7,015 bases of DNA, from the NCBI GenBank assembly GCA_027066695.1, contig JAMONE010000204.1, forward strand, positions 1 to 7,015. The letters run 5' to 3'. The DNA is from Micavibrio sp. (GTDB lineage Bacteria > Pseudomonadota > Alphaproteobacteria > Micavibrionales > Micavibrionaceae). The position numbers and the translations under genes were made by a program. The notes under the pieces are model-generated. The model did no database searches. It had not been told where the DNA came from and saw only the letters and a program-made list of their open reading frames with translations. This document shows positions 1-6,605 of this stretch, piece after piece. Numbering within the stretch: the stretch's first letter is position 1; every line of letters starts with the position of its first letter.

Positions 1-2
1 GT

Positions 3-56
3 GACACCACCGCATCAGGCGGCAATGCTAGCCTGATATCGCTTGGTGATATATAG
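3..56 (+). CDS. C-terminal end of an unidentified upstream gene (partial)
   Basis: This frame is open from the window edge to a TAG at 54-56 and encodes DTTASGGNASLISLGDI. The other two forward frames close within about 36 bases. The stop lies 65 bases before purD, a normal gene spacing, so this could be the tail of a same-strand neighbour. Seventeen codons are too few to recognise a family. The stretch also holds a 7-bp inverted repeat, ATCAGGC (14-20) and GCCTGAT (31-37). If the frame is not coding, that hairpin could belong to a terminator region; a run of seven T follows at 66-72, but it is too far from the stem for a classical intrinsic terminator. Confidence 0.25.
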   Translation, partial: DTTASGGNASLISLGDI

Positions 57-121
57 AAAACCTTGTTTTTTTGCTCTTTCATGCTATGTATGTGTCGTAA
101 TTTATATTTCAGGAGCATAAA

Positions 122-1417
122 ATGAAGATATTATTGATTGGATCAGGTGGTCGTGAGCATGCTTTAGCGTGGAAACTCGCTCAATCCGAAAGCTGCACAG
201 AGCTATATTGCGCGCCAGGTAACGCTGGAATTGAAGATAGCGCAATTTGCGTTCCAATCAAAGTTGATCAAATAAAAGAGCTTGTCGCTTTTGCAAAAGA
301 AAAAGCCATAGATTTAGTTGTTGTAGGCCCTGAAGGCCCACTTGTTGATGGGCTTGCCGATGCATTGAGCGCGGCAAATATTGATGTATTCGGCTCATCC
401 GCAAAAGCAGCAGAACTTGAGGGTTCTAAAGGCTTTATGAAGGATTTATGCGCTAAATATAATATCCCTACAGCCAAATATGGCCGATTTACAGAGCTTG
501 AGGAGGCGCGCAAATTCATTGAGGCTGCGGGCCTACCTATTGTTGTCAAAACAGACGGGCTTGCCGCTGGTAAAGGCGTTATAATTTGCGAAACGCAGGC
601 ACAAGCGATTGAGGCTGCGCGTGATATGCTTTCAGGTGATAGTTTCGGCTCTGCTGGCCTTGAAGTCGTGATCGAAGAATTTCTTGAAGGCGAGGAGGTA
701 AGCTTTTTTGCTCTTGCAGATGGAAAAACTATACTCCCGCTAAGCTCTGCGCAAGATTATAAGCGTGTAGGTGATGGCGATACTGGCTTAAATACAGGCG
801 GTATGGGCGCGTACAGCCCTGCACATTTCATGAATGATGATATAGAGCGTCAAATTATAGAAAATCTTATAGAGCCAACAATTGCTGGAATGGCAGCAGA
901 AGGGCGGCCATTTACTGGTGTACTCTTTGCTGGAATAATGGTTAAAGACGGCGTTGCAACGCTGTTAGAGCATAACGTACGCTTTGGCGATCCCGAGTGT
1001 CAGGCTTTGATGATGCGAATGCAATGTGATTTAGCGCAAATTTTACTTGCTGGTGCGCAAGGGCGTTTAGACGAAGTGAAAGACCAGATCACTTGGCTGG
1101 ATAAACCTGCTCTATGCGTTGTTATGGCTGCACAAGGATATCCAGCATCTTACAAAAAGAATACTATTATCAAGGGCTTAGGAAAGGCAAATGAGGTTGA
1201 AGATGCGTACGTGTTTCACGCAGGCACAGCTAAAGATGCTGATGGTAATATAGTTAGTGTTGGTGGACGTGTTTTAGGAGTAACAGCGATAGGCGCAACC
1301 ATTGCCAAGGCGCAAGCAAATGCGTACGCATCGGTTGATTGTATCAATTGGCCGCAAGGTTTTTGTCGCCGTGATATAGGTTGGCGCGCCCTTAAAAGCG
1401 ATAGCGAGGCGGCTTAG
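122..1417 (+). CDS. purD: Phosphoribosylamine--glycine ligase (GAR synthetase)
   Basis: This cytosolic ATP-grasp enzyme joins glycine to 5-phosphoribosylamine, giving GAR, the second step of de novo purine synthesis. At 431 aa it has the usual bacterial length. The N-terminal domain shows GSGGREHA (residues 7-14) and VVGPEGPL (67-74). The ATP-grasp core shows VVKTDGLAAGKGV (141-153), EEFLEGEEVSF (185-195), the DYKR...GDTGLNTGGMGAYSP block (212-233) and EHNVRFGDPECQ (283-294), which holds the expected metal-binding Glu and Asn. The C-terminal domain has GGRVLGVTA (381-389) and ends with GFCRRDIGWRAL (413-424), typical of alphaproteobacterial PurD. The ATG at 122 is supported by AGGAG at 111-115 with a six-base spacer and by the family N-terminus beginning right there. 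No other pur gene is in view. The gene converges with the rsuA-like gene. All key motifs look intact, and the identification is secure. Confidence 0.97.
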   Translation: MKILLIGSGGREHALAWKLAQSESCTELYCAPGNAGIEDSAICVPIKVDQIKELVAFAKEKAIDLVVVGPEGPLVDGLADALSAANIDVFGSSAKAAELEGSKGFMKDLCAKYNIPTAKYGRFTELEEARKFIEAAGLPIVVKTDGLAAGKGVIICETQAQAIEAARDMLSGDSFGSAGLEVVIEEFLEGEEVSFFALADGKTILPLSSAQDYKRVGDGDTGLNTGGMGAYSPAHFMNDDIERQIIENLIEPTIAGMAAEGRPFTGVLFAGIMVKDGVATLLEHNVRFGDPECQALMMRMQCDLAQILLAGAQGRLDEVKDQITWLDKPALCVVMAAQGYPASYKKNTIIKGLGKANEVEDAYVFHAGTAKDADGNIVSVGGRVLGVTAIGATIAKAQANAYASVDCINWPQGFCRRDIGWRALKSDSEAA

Positions 1418-1465
1418 GGTCAAGGCCTAATGAACAACTCCGCCCCTTGGGGCAAGGTATCAGCA

Positions 1466-1549
1466 TTTTGTCATTCCGACCAATCTCTTGGGAGTGGAGG
1501 AATCTATTATAATTTCAGATCCCTCGACTTCGTTCGAGATGACAAAAAA
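1466..1549. repeat. Imperfect palindromic repeat between convergent genes
   Basis: The outer arms TTTTGTCAT (1466-1474) and ATGACAAAA (1539-1547) are perfect inverted copies. Pairing continues inward with CGA (1477-1479) against TCG (1534-1536). An inner pair, GGAATCT (1499-1505) and AGATCCC (1517-1523), matches at six of seven positions. A separate small hairpin is formed by CTCGA (1523-1527) and TCGAG (1534-1538). The wording GTCATTCCGA...GGAATCT...AGATCCCTCGA...GATGAC resembles dispersed palindromic repeats found between genes in many bacterial genomes; that link is from memory, not from a search. It lies between the 3' ends of purD and the rsuA-like gene, so it could also form a transcript-end structure, but on neither strand is a stem followed by a T-run. 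Confidence 0.6.
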
Positions 1550-1551
1550 GA

Positions 1552-2280
1552 TTAAATGAAAATATTACCCAAATCATCATTATTCAAATAACGCCATTCA
1601 CCTTCGGGTAAATCACCAAGGATAAGGCCGCCAGTTTGAAAGCGGTGAAGCTCTATTACTTCATTTCCTACAGTCTCGAACATGCGCCTGATTTGGTGAA
1701 ATCTTCCTTCGCTTAATATCATTATTCCGCTGCGGGAATTTTCGGGAGTCCATTGTGCGGACTTTAAGGGCTTATCATCTTTATCCATATAAAACTCGCC
1801 AGAGGAAAATAATTCGGCTTCATCGCCGTTTAAATCATCACGCAATGTTACATGGTAATGTTTTTTAGCGCAGGATTTAGGATGGATTATGCGGTGGAGT
1901 AAATCTCCGTCATCAGTAAAAAGCAATTGCCCTGTGCTGTATTTATCTAAACGCCCGATGCTTGAAAATGCAGGTTTACGAGCTTTCCAGCGATCAGGCA
2001 TTAGATCATAAACTAAATCACCAGCATCTTTGTGAGAGCAAGTATAGCCCGCGGGCTTATTAAGCATAATTGTCATTGGGGATATGGGATCAATTATTTC
2101 GCCGTCAAGCTTGATTTGCATTATTGATATATCTACTGCAAAGGCTGGGTTGCGAATTATTTCACCATCAACCGACACCCACTCATTCTTGATAGCCATA
2201 GCCATTTCCTTGCGCCCGCCATAGCCTAAATTGGATAATAAACGCTCTAGTCGCATTGGTTTTGTTTTTTCTTTTCCCAT
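1552..2280 (-). CDS. rsuA: RsuA-family 16S rRNA pseudouridine synthase
   Basis: This enzyme converts a uridine in rRNA to pseudouridine; in E. coli RsuA the target is U516 of 16S rRNA during small-subunit assembly. An S4 RNA-binding domain (about residues 9-60, beginning MRLERLLSNLGYGGRKEM) precedes the synthase domain. That domain carries MLNKPAGYTCS (72-82), the catalytic-Asp motif GRLDKYSTG (109-117, Asp112), TDDGDLLHRI (122-131) and the late motif SEGRFHQIRRMFETVGNEV (190-208). The MLNKP-GY-CS wording and the segment around residues 161-175 fit RsuA better than RluB, RluE or RluF, though subfamily (and so substrate) is inferred. The start at 2280 gives 242 aa. A second ATG at 2256 (Met9) aligns with the E. 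coli start and gives 234 aa; neither has a convincing ribosome binding site, so the start is uncertain. It is divergent from polA and convergent with purD. Confidence 0.88.
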   Translation of the reverse strand: MGKEKTKPMRLERLLSNLGYGGRKEMAMAIKNEWVSVDGEIIRNPAFAVDISIMQIKLDGEIIDPISPMTIMLNKPAGYTCSHKDAGDLVYDLMPDRWKARKPAFSSIGRLDKYSTGQLLFTDDGDLLHRIIHPKSCAKKHYHVTLRDDLNGDEAELFSSGEFYMDKDDKPLKSAQWTPENSRSGIMILSEGRFHQIRRMFETVGNEVIELHRFQTGGLILGDLPEGEWRYLNNDDLGNIFI

Positions 2281-2344
2281 GGATTTTGGTTTGTTTCTCT
2301 ATAGTTGCTGGACATGCTCGCATGATTCATTCACTTATATATGC
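2281..2344. promoter_or_regulatory. Divergent promoter region between rsuA and polA
   Basis: These 64 bases separate the two divergent start codons, so both promoters should lie here or reach into the genes. For polA, the AT-rich TTATAT at 2335-2340 is the best -10-like box; it would put the transcription start at or next to the ATG at 2345. No good -35 is seen at normal spacing (the closest, TGGACA at 2309-2314, is 20 bases away). For rsuA, TATAGA on the minus strand (2303 down to 2298) is a possible -10. A GATTC, the GANTC target of the alphaproteobacterial CcrM methylase, lies at 2324-2328. Exact elements are uncertain. Confidence 0.35.
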
Positions 2345-5155
2345 ATGACAGATAAAAATACAGATGAACTTTTCCTGATTGACGGATCAGGTTTTATTTT
2401 TCGCGCATATTACGCCATGGCTTATTCTTCTCAAGCGGGTATGACTAACCCTGAGGGGCTTGAGGTCGGCGCGGTTTATGGCTATACAAATATGCTGCTG
2501 AAGATGCTGCGGGATTATCATGCGCCTTATATGGCGGTGATATTTGACGCAGCGCGGGTGAATTTTCGTAATGATATCTACTCCGAATATAAAGCTAATC
2601 GTGATGAAACACCTGATGATTTAAAGCCGCAATTCCCCTTAATCCGCGATGCCACGCGCGCATTTGATATGCCTGCGATTGAGCTTGCAGGCTATGAAGC
2701 CGATGATTTGATTGCCGCTTATACCAAGCTTGCCCGCGCTGCGGGTAAGAAAGTTGTGATTGTTTCCTCTGATAAAGATTTAATGCAGCTTGTGGGCGAC
2801 GGCGTACGCATGCTTGATCCGATGAAGAGCAAATGGATTGGTGAAGAGCAGGTTATCGAGAAATTCGGTGTTACTCCTGATAAAGTGGTGGATGTGCAAT
2901 CCTTGGCAGGCGATAGCGCGGATAATGTACCAGGAGTACCGGGGATTGGCGTAAAAACCGCGGCTACATTAATAAATGAATATGGCAGCCTTGAGGAATT
3001 ATTAGAACGTGCGAGCGAGATTAAACAAAATAAACGCCGCGAGAAATTAATCGCTCATGCCGATGATGCTCGCATGTCAAAACGCCTCGTTAGGCTGGAT
3101 GAAAACGCTCCTGTGCCTGTAGCATTAACTGATTTAAAAACCCATAACCCCGATAAGCCTGCGCTTATGGAATTTTTGCAAATACATGGTTTTAATTCGA
3201 TTATTAAGCGGTTATCAAGTAATGGCATCTCCGTGAAAACGGAGGGATCTAAGCAAGCTAAAGCCCCCCTCTTTCGAGGGGATGCTATGGAAGAAGCTCT
3301 ACCACCTGCATCAGAAAATAAATATACGCTGATTAATGACGTAAAAACCCTTAAAAGATGGCTTGATGAAGCGATGCATGAGGGAGTTTTAGCAATTGAT
3401 ACAGAAACCACCAGCCTTACCCCTGCCAAAGCCAAGCTTGTTGGTATTTCTATTGCATCTAAAATCGGTAGGGCGGCTTATATTCCCCTTGCTCATGTGC
3501 AAGAAACCGATTTATTTGGCAGTGTGAGCGGTGATGCTACGCCGCAGATGGATAAGAGCAAAGCTATAGCCCTTCTTAAACCAATATTAGAAGATAAATC
3601 TGTTCTTAAAATCGGGCATAATATGAAATATGACTGGCAGATGTTCGCTAAGGAAGGCATTCATATATCCCCTTGTGATGATACAATGCTGATATCATAT
3701 GTGCTAGACGGGGCGAGCCACAGTCATTCTATGGATAATTTATCAGCTCAATATTGCGATCATACGCCGATAAAGTTCGAGGAAGTTGCTGGCAAAGGGA
3801 AGTCACAAGTTACCTTCGACAAAGTAGCTATTAGTGACGCGCTAACTTATGCGGCTGAGGATGCGGAAATTACTTTGCGCCTTCATAAAATACTTAAACC
3901 CCGCCTTGCAGCCGAAAAAATGACAAGCGTTTATGAAACTATCGAACGCCCGCTTATCCCCGTGATAGGACAGATGGAGCTTGATGGTATTAAAGTTGAT
4001 CCTATAGTCCTTAAAAATATGAGTCAGGAATTTGGCAAGCAGTTAGCTGTGCTAGAAAAAGAAATTTATGCGCTTGCGGGTCGTGAATTTAATGTGGCTT
4101 CGCCTAAACAAGTGGGTGAAATCTTATTTGATGAAATGGGCTTGAAAGGTGGTAAGAAAACCAAGGCAGGGGCTTATTCGACTTCGGTTGATGTACTTGA
4201 AAAGCTTAGCCTTGAGGGGCATGAAATTGTTACTAAAATCCTTGAATATCGCGGACTTGCCAAGCTGAAATCCACCTATACGGATGCGCTGCAAGATGAA
4301 ATTAACCCTGATACTCTCAGAGTCCATACCTCTTATAATATGGTGGGAACAAGTACAGGGCGGCTTTCCTCGTCTAATCCGAATTTGCAAAATATCCCTA
4401 TTCGCACGATTGAGGGGCGTAAAATCCGTGAGGCATTTATTGCTAAAGAAGGTTACAGCCTTGTTTCTGTTGATTATAGCCAAGTGGAATTACGCTTGGC
4501 GGCTGAAATCGCGGATGTTTCAGCATTAAAAGATGCATTTAAAAATGGCGAGGATATTCACGCCCTTACGGCTTCGCGAGTATTTGATGTGCCGCTGGAT
4601 CAAGTAACACCTGAAATACGCAGGCAAGCCAAGGCGGTTAATTTTGGCATTATATACGGCATATCAGGCTTTGGCCTTGCGAAACAGCTTGGTTGCTCTG
4701 TTGGGGAAGCGGGCAGCTTTATTAAGCGTTACCTCGCTCGCTTTCATGAAATCCAAGATTATATGGAGCGCACAAAGGAAGAAGCCAAGGATAATGGCTT
4801 TGTTCGCACTTTATATGGACGAAAATGCTTTATTCCCGGAATTAATGATAAAATGCGTATGCGCGCAGCCCAGCGTCAAGCTATTAACGCGCCTTTGCAA
4901 GGAACAGCCGCCGATATAATGAAAATTGCGATGGCAAGAATGCCCAAAGCTCTCATAGAAGAGAAATTATCAGCAAAAATGCTGCTGCAAGTCCATGATG
5001 AGCTAATTTTTGAAGTTTTAGACGAAGAAATTGATAAAACTGTAAAAATTATTAAAGAAACAATGGAAAGCTCGTTTAAAATCAACGATGTAGCTATATC
5101 AGTACCACTTGATGCTGAAAGCGGCATTGGTGCAAATTGGGCAACTGCTCACTAA
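2345..5155 (+). CDS. polA: DNA polymerase I with 5' nuclease and proofreading domains
   Basis: DNA polymerase I fills repair gaps and removes Okazaki primers. The 936-aa product (E. coli: 928) has all three parts. The 5' nuclease (about 8-290) shows LIDGSGFIFRAYYA (Asp13), AGYEADD (115-121), SSDKDL (141-146) and AGDSADNVPGVPGIG (188-202). The 3'-5' exonuclease (about 327-520) keeps DTET (Asp352, Glu354), GHNMKYD (Asp430) and YAAED (Tyr502, Asp506), so proofreading should be active. The polymerase (about 530-936) shows TGRLSSSNPNLQNIP (671-685), motif A VDYSQVELR (Asp710), the O-helix RRQAKAVNFGIIYG (Arg759, Lys763, Phe767, Tyr771) and motif C VHDE (Asp885). I chose the ATG at 2345: the frame is open to 2231, but those 38 codons overlap rsuA and match no family sequence. 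No Shine-Dalgarno is seen before the ATG. Tandem TAA stops end the gene. Residues 294-314 are encoded by a palindromic insert. Confidence 0.97.
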   Translation: MTDKNTDELFLIDGSGFIFRAYYAMAYSSQAGMTNPEGLEVGAVYGYTNMLLKMLRDYHAPYMAVIFDAARVNFRNDIYSEYKANRDETPDDLKPQFPLIRDATRAFDMPAIELAGYEADDLIAAYTKLARAAGKKVVIVSSDKDLMQLVGDGVRMLDPMKSKWIGEEQVIEKFGVTPDKVVDVQSLAGDSADNVPGVPGIGVKTAATLINEYGSLEELLERASEIKQNKRREKLIAHADDARMSKRLVRLDENAPVPVALTDLKTHNPDKPALMEFLQIHGFNSIIKRLSSNGISVKTEGSKQAKAPLFRGDAMEEALPPASENKYTLINDVKTLKRWLDEAMHEGVLAIDTETTSLTPAKAKLVGISIASKIGRAAYIPLAHVQETDLFGSVSGDATPQMDKSKAIALLKPILEDKSVLKIGHNMKYDWQMFAKEGIHISPCDDTMLISYVLDGASHSHSMDNLSAQYCDHTPIKFEEVAGKGKSQVTFDKVAISDALTYAAEDAEITLRLHKILKPRLAAEKMTSVYETIERPLIPVIGQMELDGIKVDPIVLKNMSQEFGKQLAVLEKEIYALAGREFNVASPKQVGEILFDEMGLKGGKKTKAGAYSTSVDVLEKLSLEGHEIVTKILEYRGLAKLKSTYTDALQDEINPDTLRVHTSYNMVGTSTGRLSSSNPNLQNIPIRTIEGRKIREAFIAKEGYSLVSVDYSQVELRLAAEIADVSALKDAFKNGEDIHALTASRVFDVPLDQVTPEIRRQAKAVNFGIIYGISGFGLAKQLGCSVGEAGSFIKRYLARFHEIQDYMERTKEEAKDNGFVRTLYGRKCFIPGINDKMRMRAAQRQAINAPLQGTAADIMKIAMARMPKALIEEKLSAKMLLQVHDELIFEVLDEEIDKTVKIIKETMESSFKINDVAISVPLDAESGIGANWATAH
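3225..3285 (+). repeat. In-frame palindromic element inside polA
   Basis: Three nested or adjacent inverted repeats fit into 61 bases. The outer arms GCATCTCC (3225-3232) and GGGGATGC (3278-3285) pair with one mismatch. Hairpin A is CTCCGT (3229-3234), loop GAAA, ACGGAG (3239-3244). Hairpin B is CCCCTC (3266-3271), loop TTTC, GAGGGG (3276-3281). A small AGC-AA-GCT lies between them. The segment encodes residues 294-314 of PolA, beginning GISVKTEGSKQAKAPLF, in the variable linker between the 5' nuclease and exonuclease domains, where extra residues are tolerated. Rickettsia palindromic elements (RPE) are a known case of repeats inserted in frame into protein genes; whether this one is related is not established. 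Confidence 0.6.
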
Positions 5156-5196
5156 TAAAATTGCTAAAAACCTAACCTAAAGAATAAATTCTGCAT

Positions 5197-5210
5197 AATA
5201 ATGCATTATT
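5197..5210. repeat. Perfect 14-bp AT-rich palindrome upstream of promoter
   Basis: AATAATGCATTATT reads the same on both strands. It lies 41 bases after the polA stop and ends 14 bases before the TTGACA box of the next promoter. It may be a weak polA terminator (a TTTTT run follows at 5217-5221), an operator for a dimeric regulator, or an AT-rich upstream element. With such low GC content, chance is also possible. Confidence 0.35.
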
Positions 5211-5224
5211 TATGTATTTTTATG

Positions 5225-5254
5225 TTGACACTGCTTTGCATATAGATGTATAAC
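5225..5254 (+). promoter_or_regulatory. Sigma-70-type promoter P1, far upstream of pheS
   Basis: TTGACA (5225-5230, a perfect -35 consensus) is followed after 18 bases by TATAAC (5249-5254, five of six -10 positions). Transcription would start near 5261, about 238 bases before the pheS ATG, giving a long leader containing the repeats and hairpin described at 5279-5414. It may serve pheS or a separate small RNA; the sequence does not decide between these. Confidence 0.55.
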
Positions 5255-5278
5255 CTTTTCATAACTTAGTTTTGTTCT

Positions 5279-5364
5279 TCCCCACACACATTAGGGCAAA
5301 GCAAGTTAACAGAATTAACATTTGAACCCACACACTTCAGATGTTTACACAGTTCCCCACACAC
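5279..5364 (+). repeat. Three copies of CCCACACAC in the pheS leader
   Basis: Identical nonamers lie at 5281-5289, 5327-5335 and 5356-5364; the first and third share the longer TTCCCCACACAC. Spacing is irregular (46 and 29 bases start to start). On the RNA this gives a C-rich, G-poor segment (about 29 C to 12 G over 5261-5364 by hand count), as expected of Rho-loading sites. Two copies contain TTCCCCACA, a two-mismatch relative of the DnaA box TTATCCACA. Between copies 1 and 2 is a direct repeat, TTAACA, at 5306-5311 and 5315-5320. Function unknown. Confidence 0.6.
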
Positions 5365-5414
5365 GGAAAGTTGAGGCCGTTCTTTGTTTTTACAAAGGGC
5401 GGTCTCGCTGTGTG
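5358..5414 (+). other. Strong RNA stem-loop in the pheS leader
   Basis: Bases 5373-5387 pair without a gap to 5392-5406: 15 pairs, three of them G-U, closing a UUUU loop. The wobble pairs fold only on the plus-strand RNA, so that strand is the likely transcript. Below an internal loop, CACACA (5358-5363, in the third CCCACACAC copy) can pair with TGTGTG (5409-5414), extending the structure. No T-run follows, so it is not a standard intrinsic terminator. It could be a leader regulatory structure for pheS, a 3' end of the polA transcript, or part of a small RNA started at about 5261. It matches no RNA family I recognise. Confidence 0.5.
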
Positions 5415-5417
5415 CTG

Positions 5418-5426
5418 TGATATAAT
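5418..5426 (+). promoter_or_regulatory. Extended -10 promoter P2 proximal to pheS
   Basis: TGATATAAT is a full extended -10 (TGN plus the perfect TATAAT at 5421-5426). The bases at -35 spacing are not TTGACA-like, which extended -10 promoters tolerate. Transcription would start near 5433, 66 bases before pheS and downstream of the leader hairpin. A GATTC (GANTC, a CcrM methylation target) lies at 5427-5431, just before the expected start. Confidence 0.5.
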
Positions 5427-5498
5427 GATTCGAATTAATCTAGGGCATAGGCCATAAAACACTTTATTTCTATGACTAACTCGTGTTAAATCCTTTCC

Positions 5499-6605
5499 AT
5501 GACACATGATATACAAAATTTAAAGACAGAAATCTCGAATGAGATTGAAGCAGCAAGTGATTTAAAAACACTTGATGATATGCGTATTACGGTTCTTGGC
5601 AAAAAAGGGCGTATTACTGCATTAATGAAAACACTAGGTCAAATGGATGCGGGGGAGCGTAAAACCAAGGGGCAAGCTCTTAATACTTTGAAAAACGAGA
5701 TTACAGATCTTATAAAACATCAAGAGACAGCACTTAAAAAGCAAGCACTTGATGCTCGGCTTGCTAATGAGACTATCGATGTAACCTTATCACCTCGCCA
5801 CCAAGAAAAAGGCCATATCCATCCTATATCCCAAACAATAGAAGAGCTAACTGCTATCTTTGCGGATATGGGTTTTTGCGTTGCCGAAGGCCCTGACATT
5901 GAGGATGATTTTTATAATTTTACTGCTCTTAACTTTCCACCCGGTCATCCTGCGCGCGAAATGCAAGATACATTTTTCTTGCCAGATGATGAAAAGGCGC
6001 AAGGTGAGCATATTAAAAAGCTTTTGCGTACACAAACATCATCTATTCAAATTCGTCATATGCAATCAAATAAGCCACCGCATAAAATTATATGTTTCGG
6101 ACGCACTTATCGCTCTGACTATGATATGACGCATACACCGATGTTCCACCAAATGGAGGGGCTTATGATTGATAAAGCGACACATATGGGTCATCTTAAA
6201 GGATGCTTGATGGATTTTGTTCGTGCATTTTTCGATATTGATGAGCTGCCTATGCAATTTCGACCATCATTCTTTCCATTTGTTGAACCAGGTGCAGAAA
6301 TGGATATTGGCTGTACGCGCAAGGGCGGCGGCTTGAAAATCGAGGCTAATAAAGATGGTTCTGTTGATGGCTGGCTAGAAATTCTTGGCTGCGGCATGGT
6401 TCACCCTAATGTTCTTAAAAATTGCGGTTTAGATCCTGAAGAATACCAAGGCTTTGCTTTCGGTATGGGAATTGAGCGTATGGCAATGCTTAAATATGGT
6501 ATACCTGATTTACGTACATTCTATGAAAGTGACGTACGCTGGTTAGATCATTACGGCTTTGATCCGCTAGATCGCCCAAATAACGCTACTGGAGTTAAAT
6601 CTTGA
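5499..6605 (+). CDS. pheS: Phenylalanyl-tRNA synthetase alpha subunit
   Basis: PheS is the catalytic subunit of the alpha2-beta2 class II synthetase that charges tRNA-Phe in the cytosol; it needs PheT as partner. The product is 368 aa, longer than E. coli PheS (327). Residues 1-90 form the helical, probably coiled-coil, arm. The catalytic domain shows GPDIEDDFYNF (131-141), MQDTFFL (155-161), motif 2 around GRTYRSDYDMTHTPMFHQMEG (201-221), FRPSFFPFVEPGAEMDIG (254-271) and motif 3 around GFAFGMGIERMAMLKYGIPDLR (318-339). The small pocket residue Ala320 is kept. The usual THTS before the pocket reads TQTS (Gln179). The ATG at 5499 fits the family start but has no clear Shine-Dalgarno. The gene is not preceded by rpmI-rplT, and the next gene is a GNAT protein rather than pheT, though pheT may lie beyond the window. 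Confidence 0.96.
   Translation: MTHDIQNLKTEISNEIEAASDLKTLDDMRITVLGKKGRITALMKTLGQMDAGERKTKGQALNTLKNEITDLIKHQETALKKQALDARLANETIDVTLSPRHQEKGHIHPISQTIEELTAIFADMGFCVAEGPDIEDDFYNFTALNFPPGHPAREMQDTFFLPDDEKAQGEHIKKLLRTQTSSIQIRHMQSNKPPHKIICFGRTYRSDYDMTHTPMFHQMEGLMIDKATHMGHLKGCLMDFVRAFFDIDELPMQFRPSFFPFVEPGAEMDIGCTRKGGGLKIEANKDGSVDGWLEILGCGMVHPNVLKNCGLDPEEYQGFAFGMGIERMAMLKYGIPDLRTFYESDVRWLDHYGFDPLDRPNNATGVKS

Noticed and set aside
980..1010. PurD Cys in FGDPECQ instead of FGDPETQ
   Set aside because: As far as I recall, this variant is common in alphaproteobacterial PurD, so it is not treated as an active-site change.
1442..1453. GCCCCTTGGGGC as an intrinsic terminator of purD
   Set aside because: The stem is short, the loop would be only 2-4 bases, and no T-run follows.
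2231..2344. N-terminal extension of polA by 38 codons
   Set aside because: The frame is open, but it runs over the start of the opposite-strand rsuA gene and matches no PolA sequence. The start at 2345 gives a normal PolA length beginning just before the conserved LIDGSG motif.
4124..4483. Minus-strand reading frame inside polA
   Set aside because: It lies wholly opposite a conserved polA polymerase segment, shows no family motif, and looks like a shadow frame. The same holds for the other frames nested in purD, polA and pheS.
5306..5320. CtrA site (TTAA-N7-TTAA)
   Set aside because: The two TTAA elements are five bases apart, not seven.
5278..5361. Replication origin with DnaA boxes
   Set aside because: TTCCCCACA differs from TTATCCACA at two positions, no true box is present, and the gene context (polA, pheS) is not an oriC neighbourhood.
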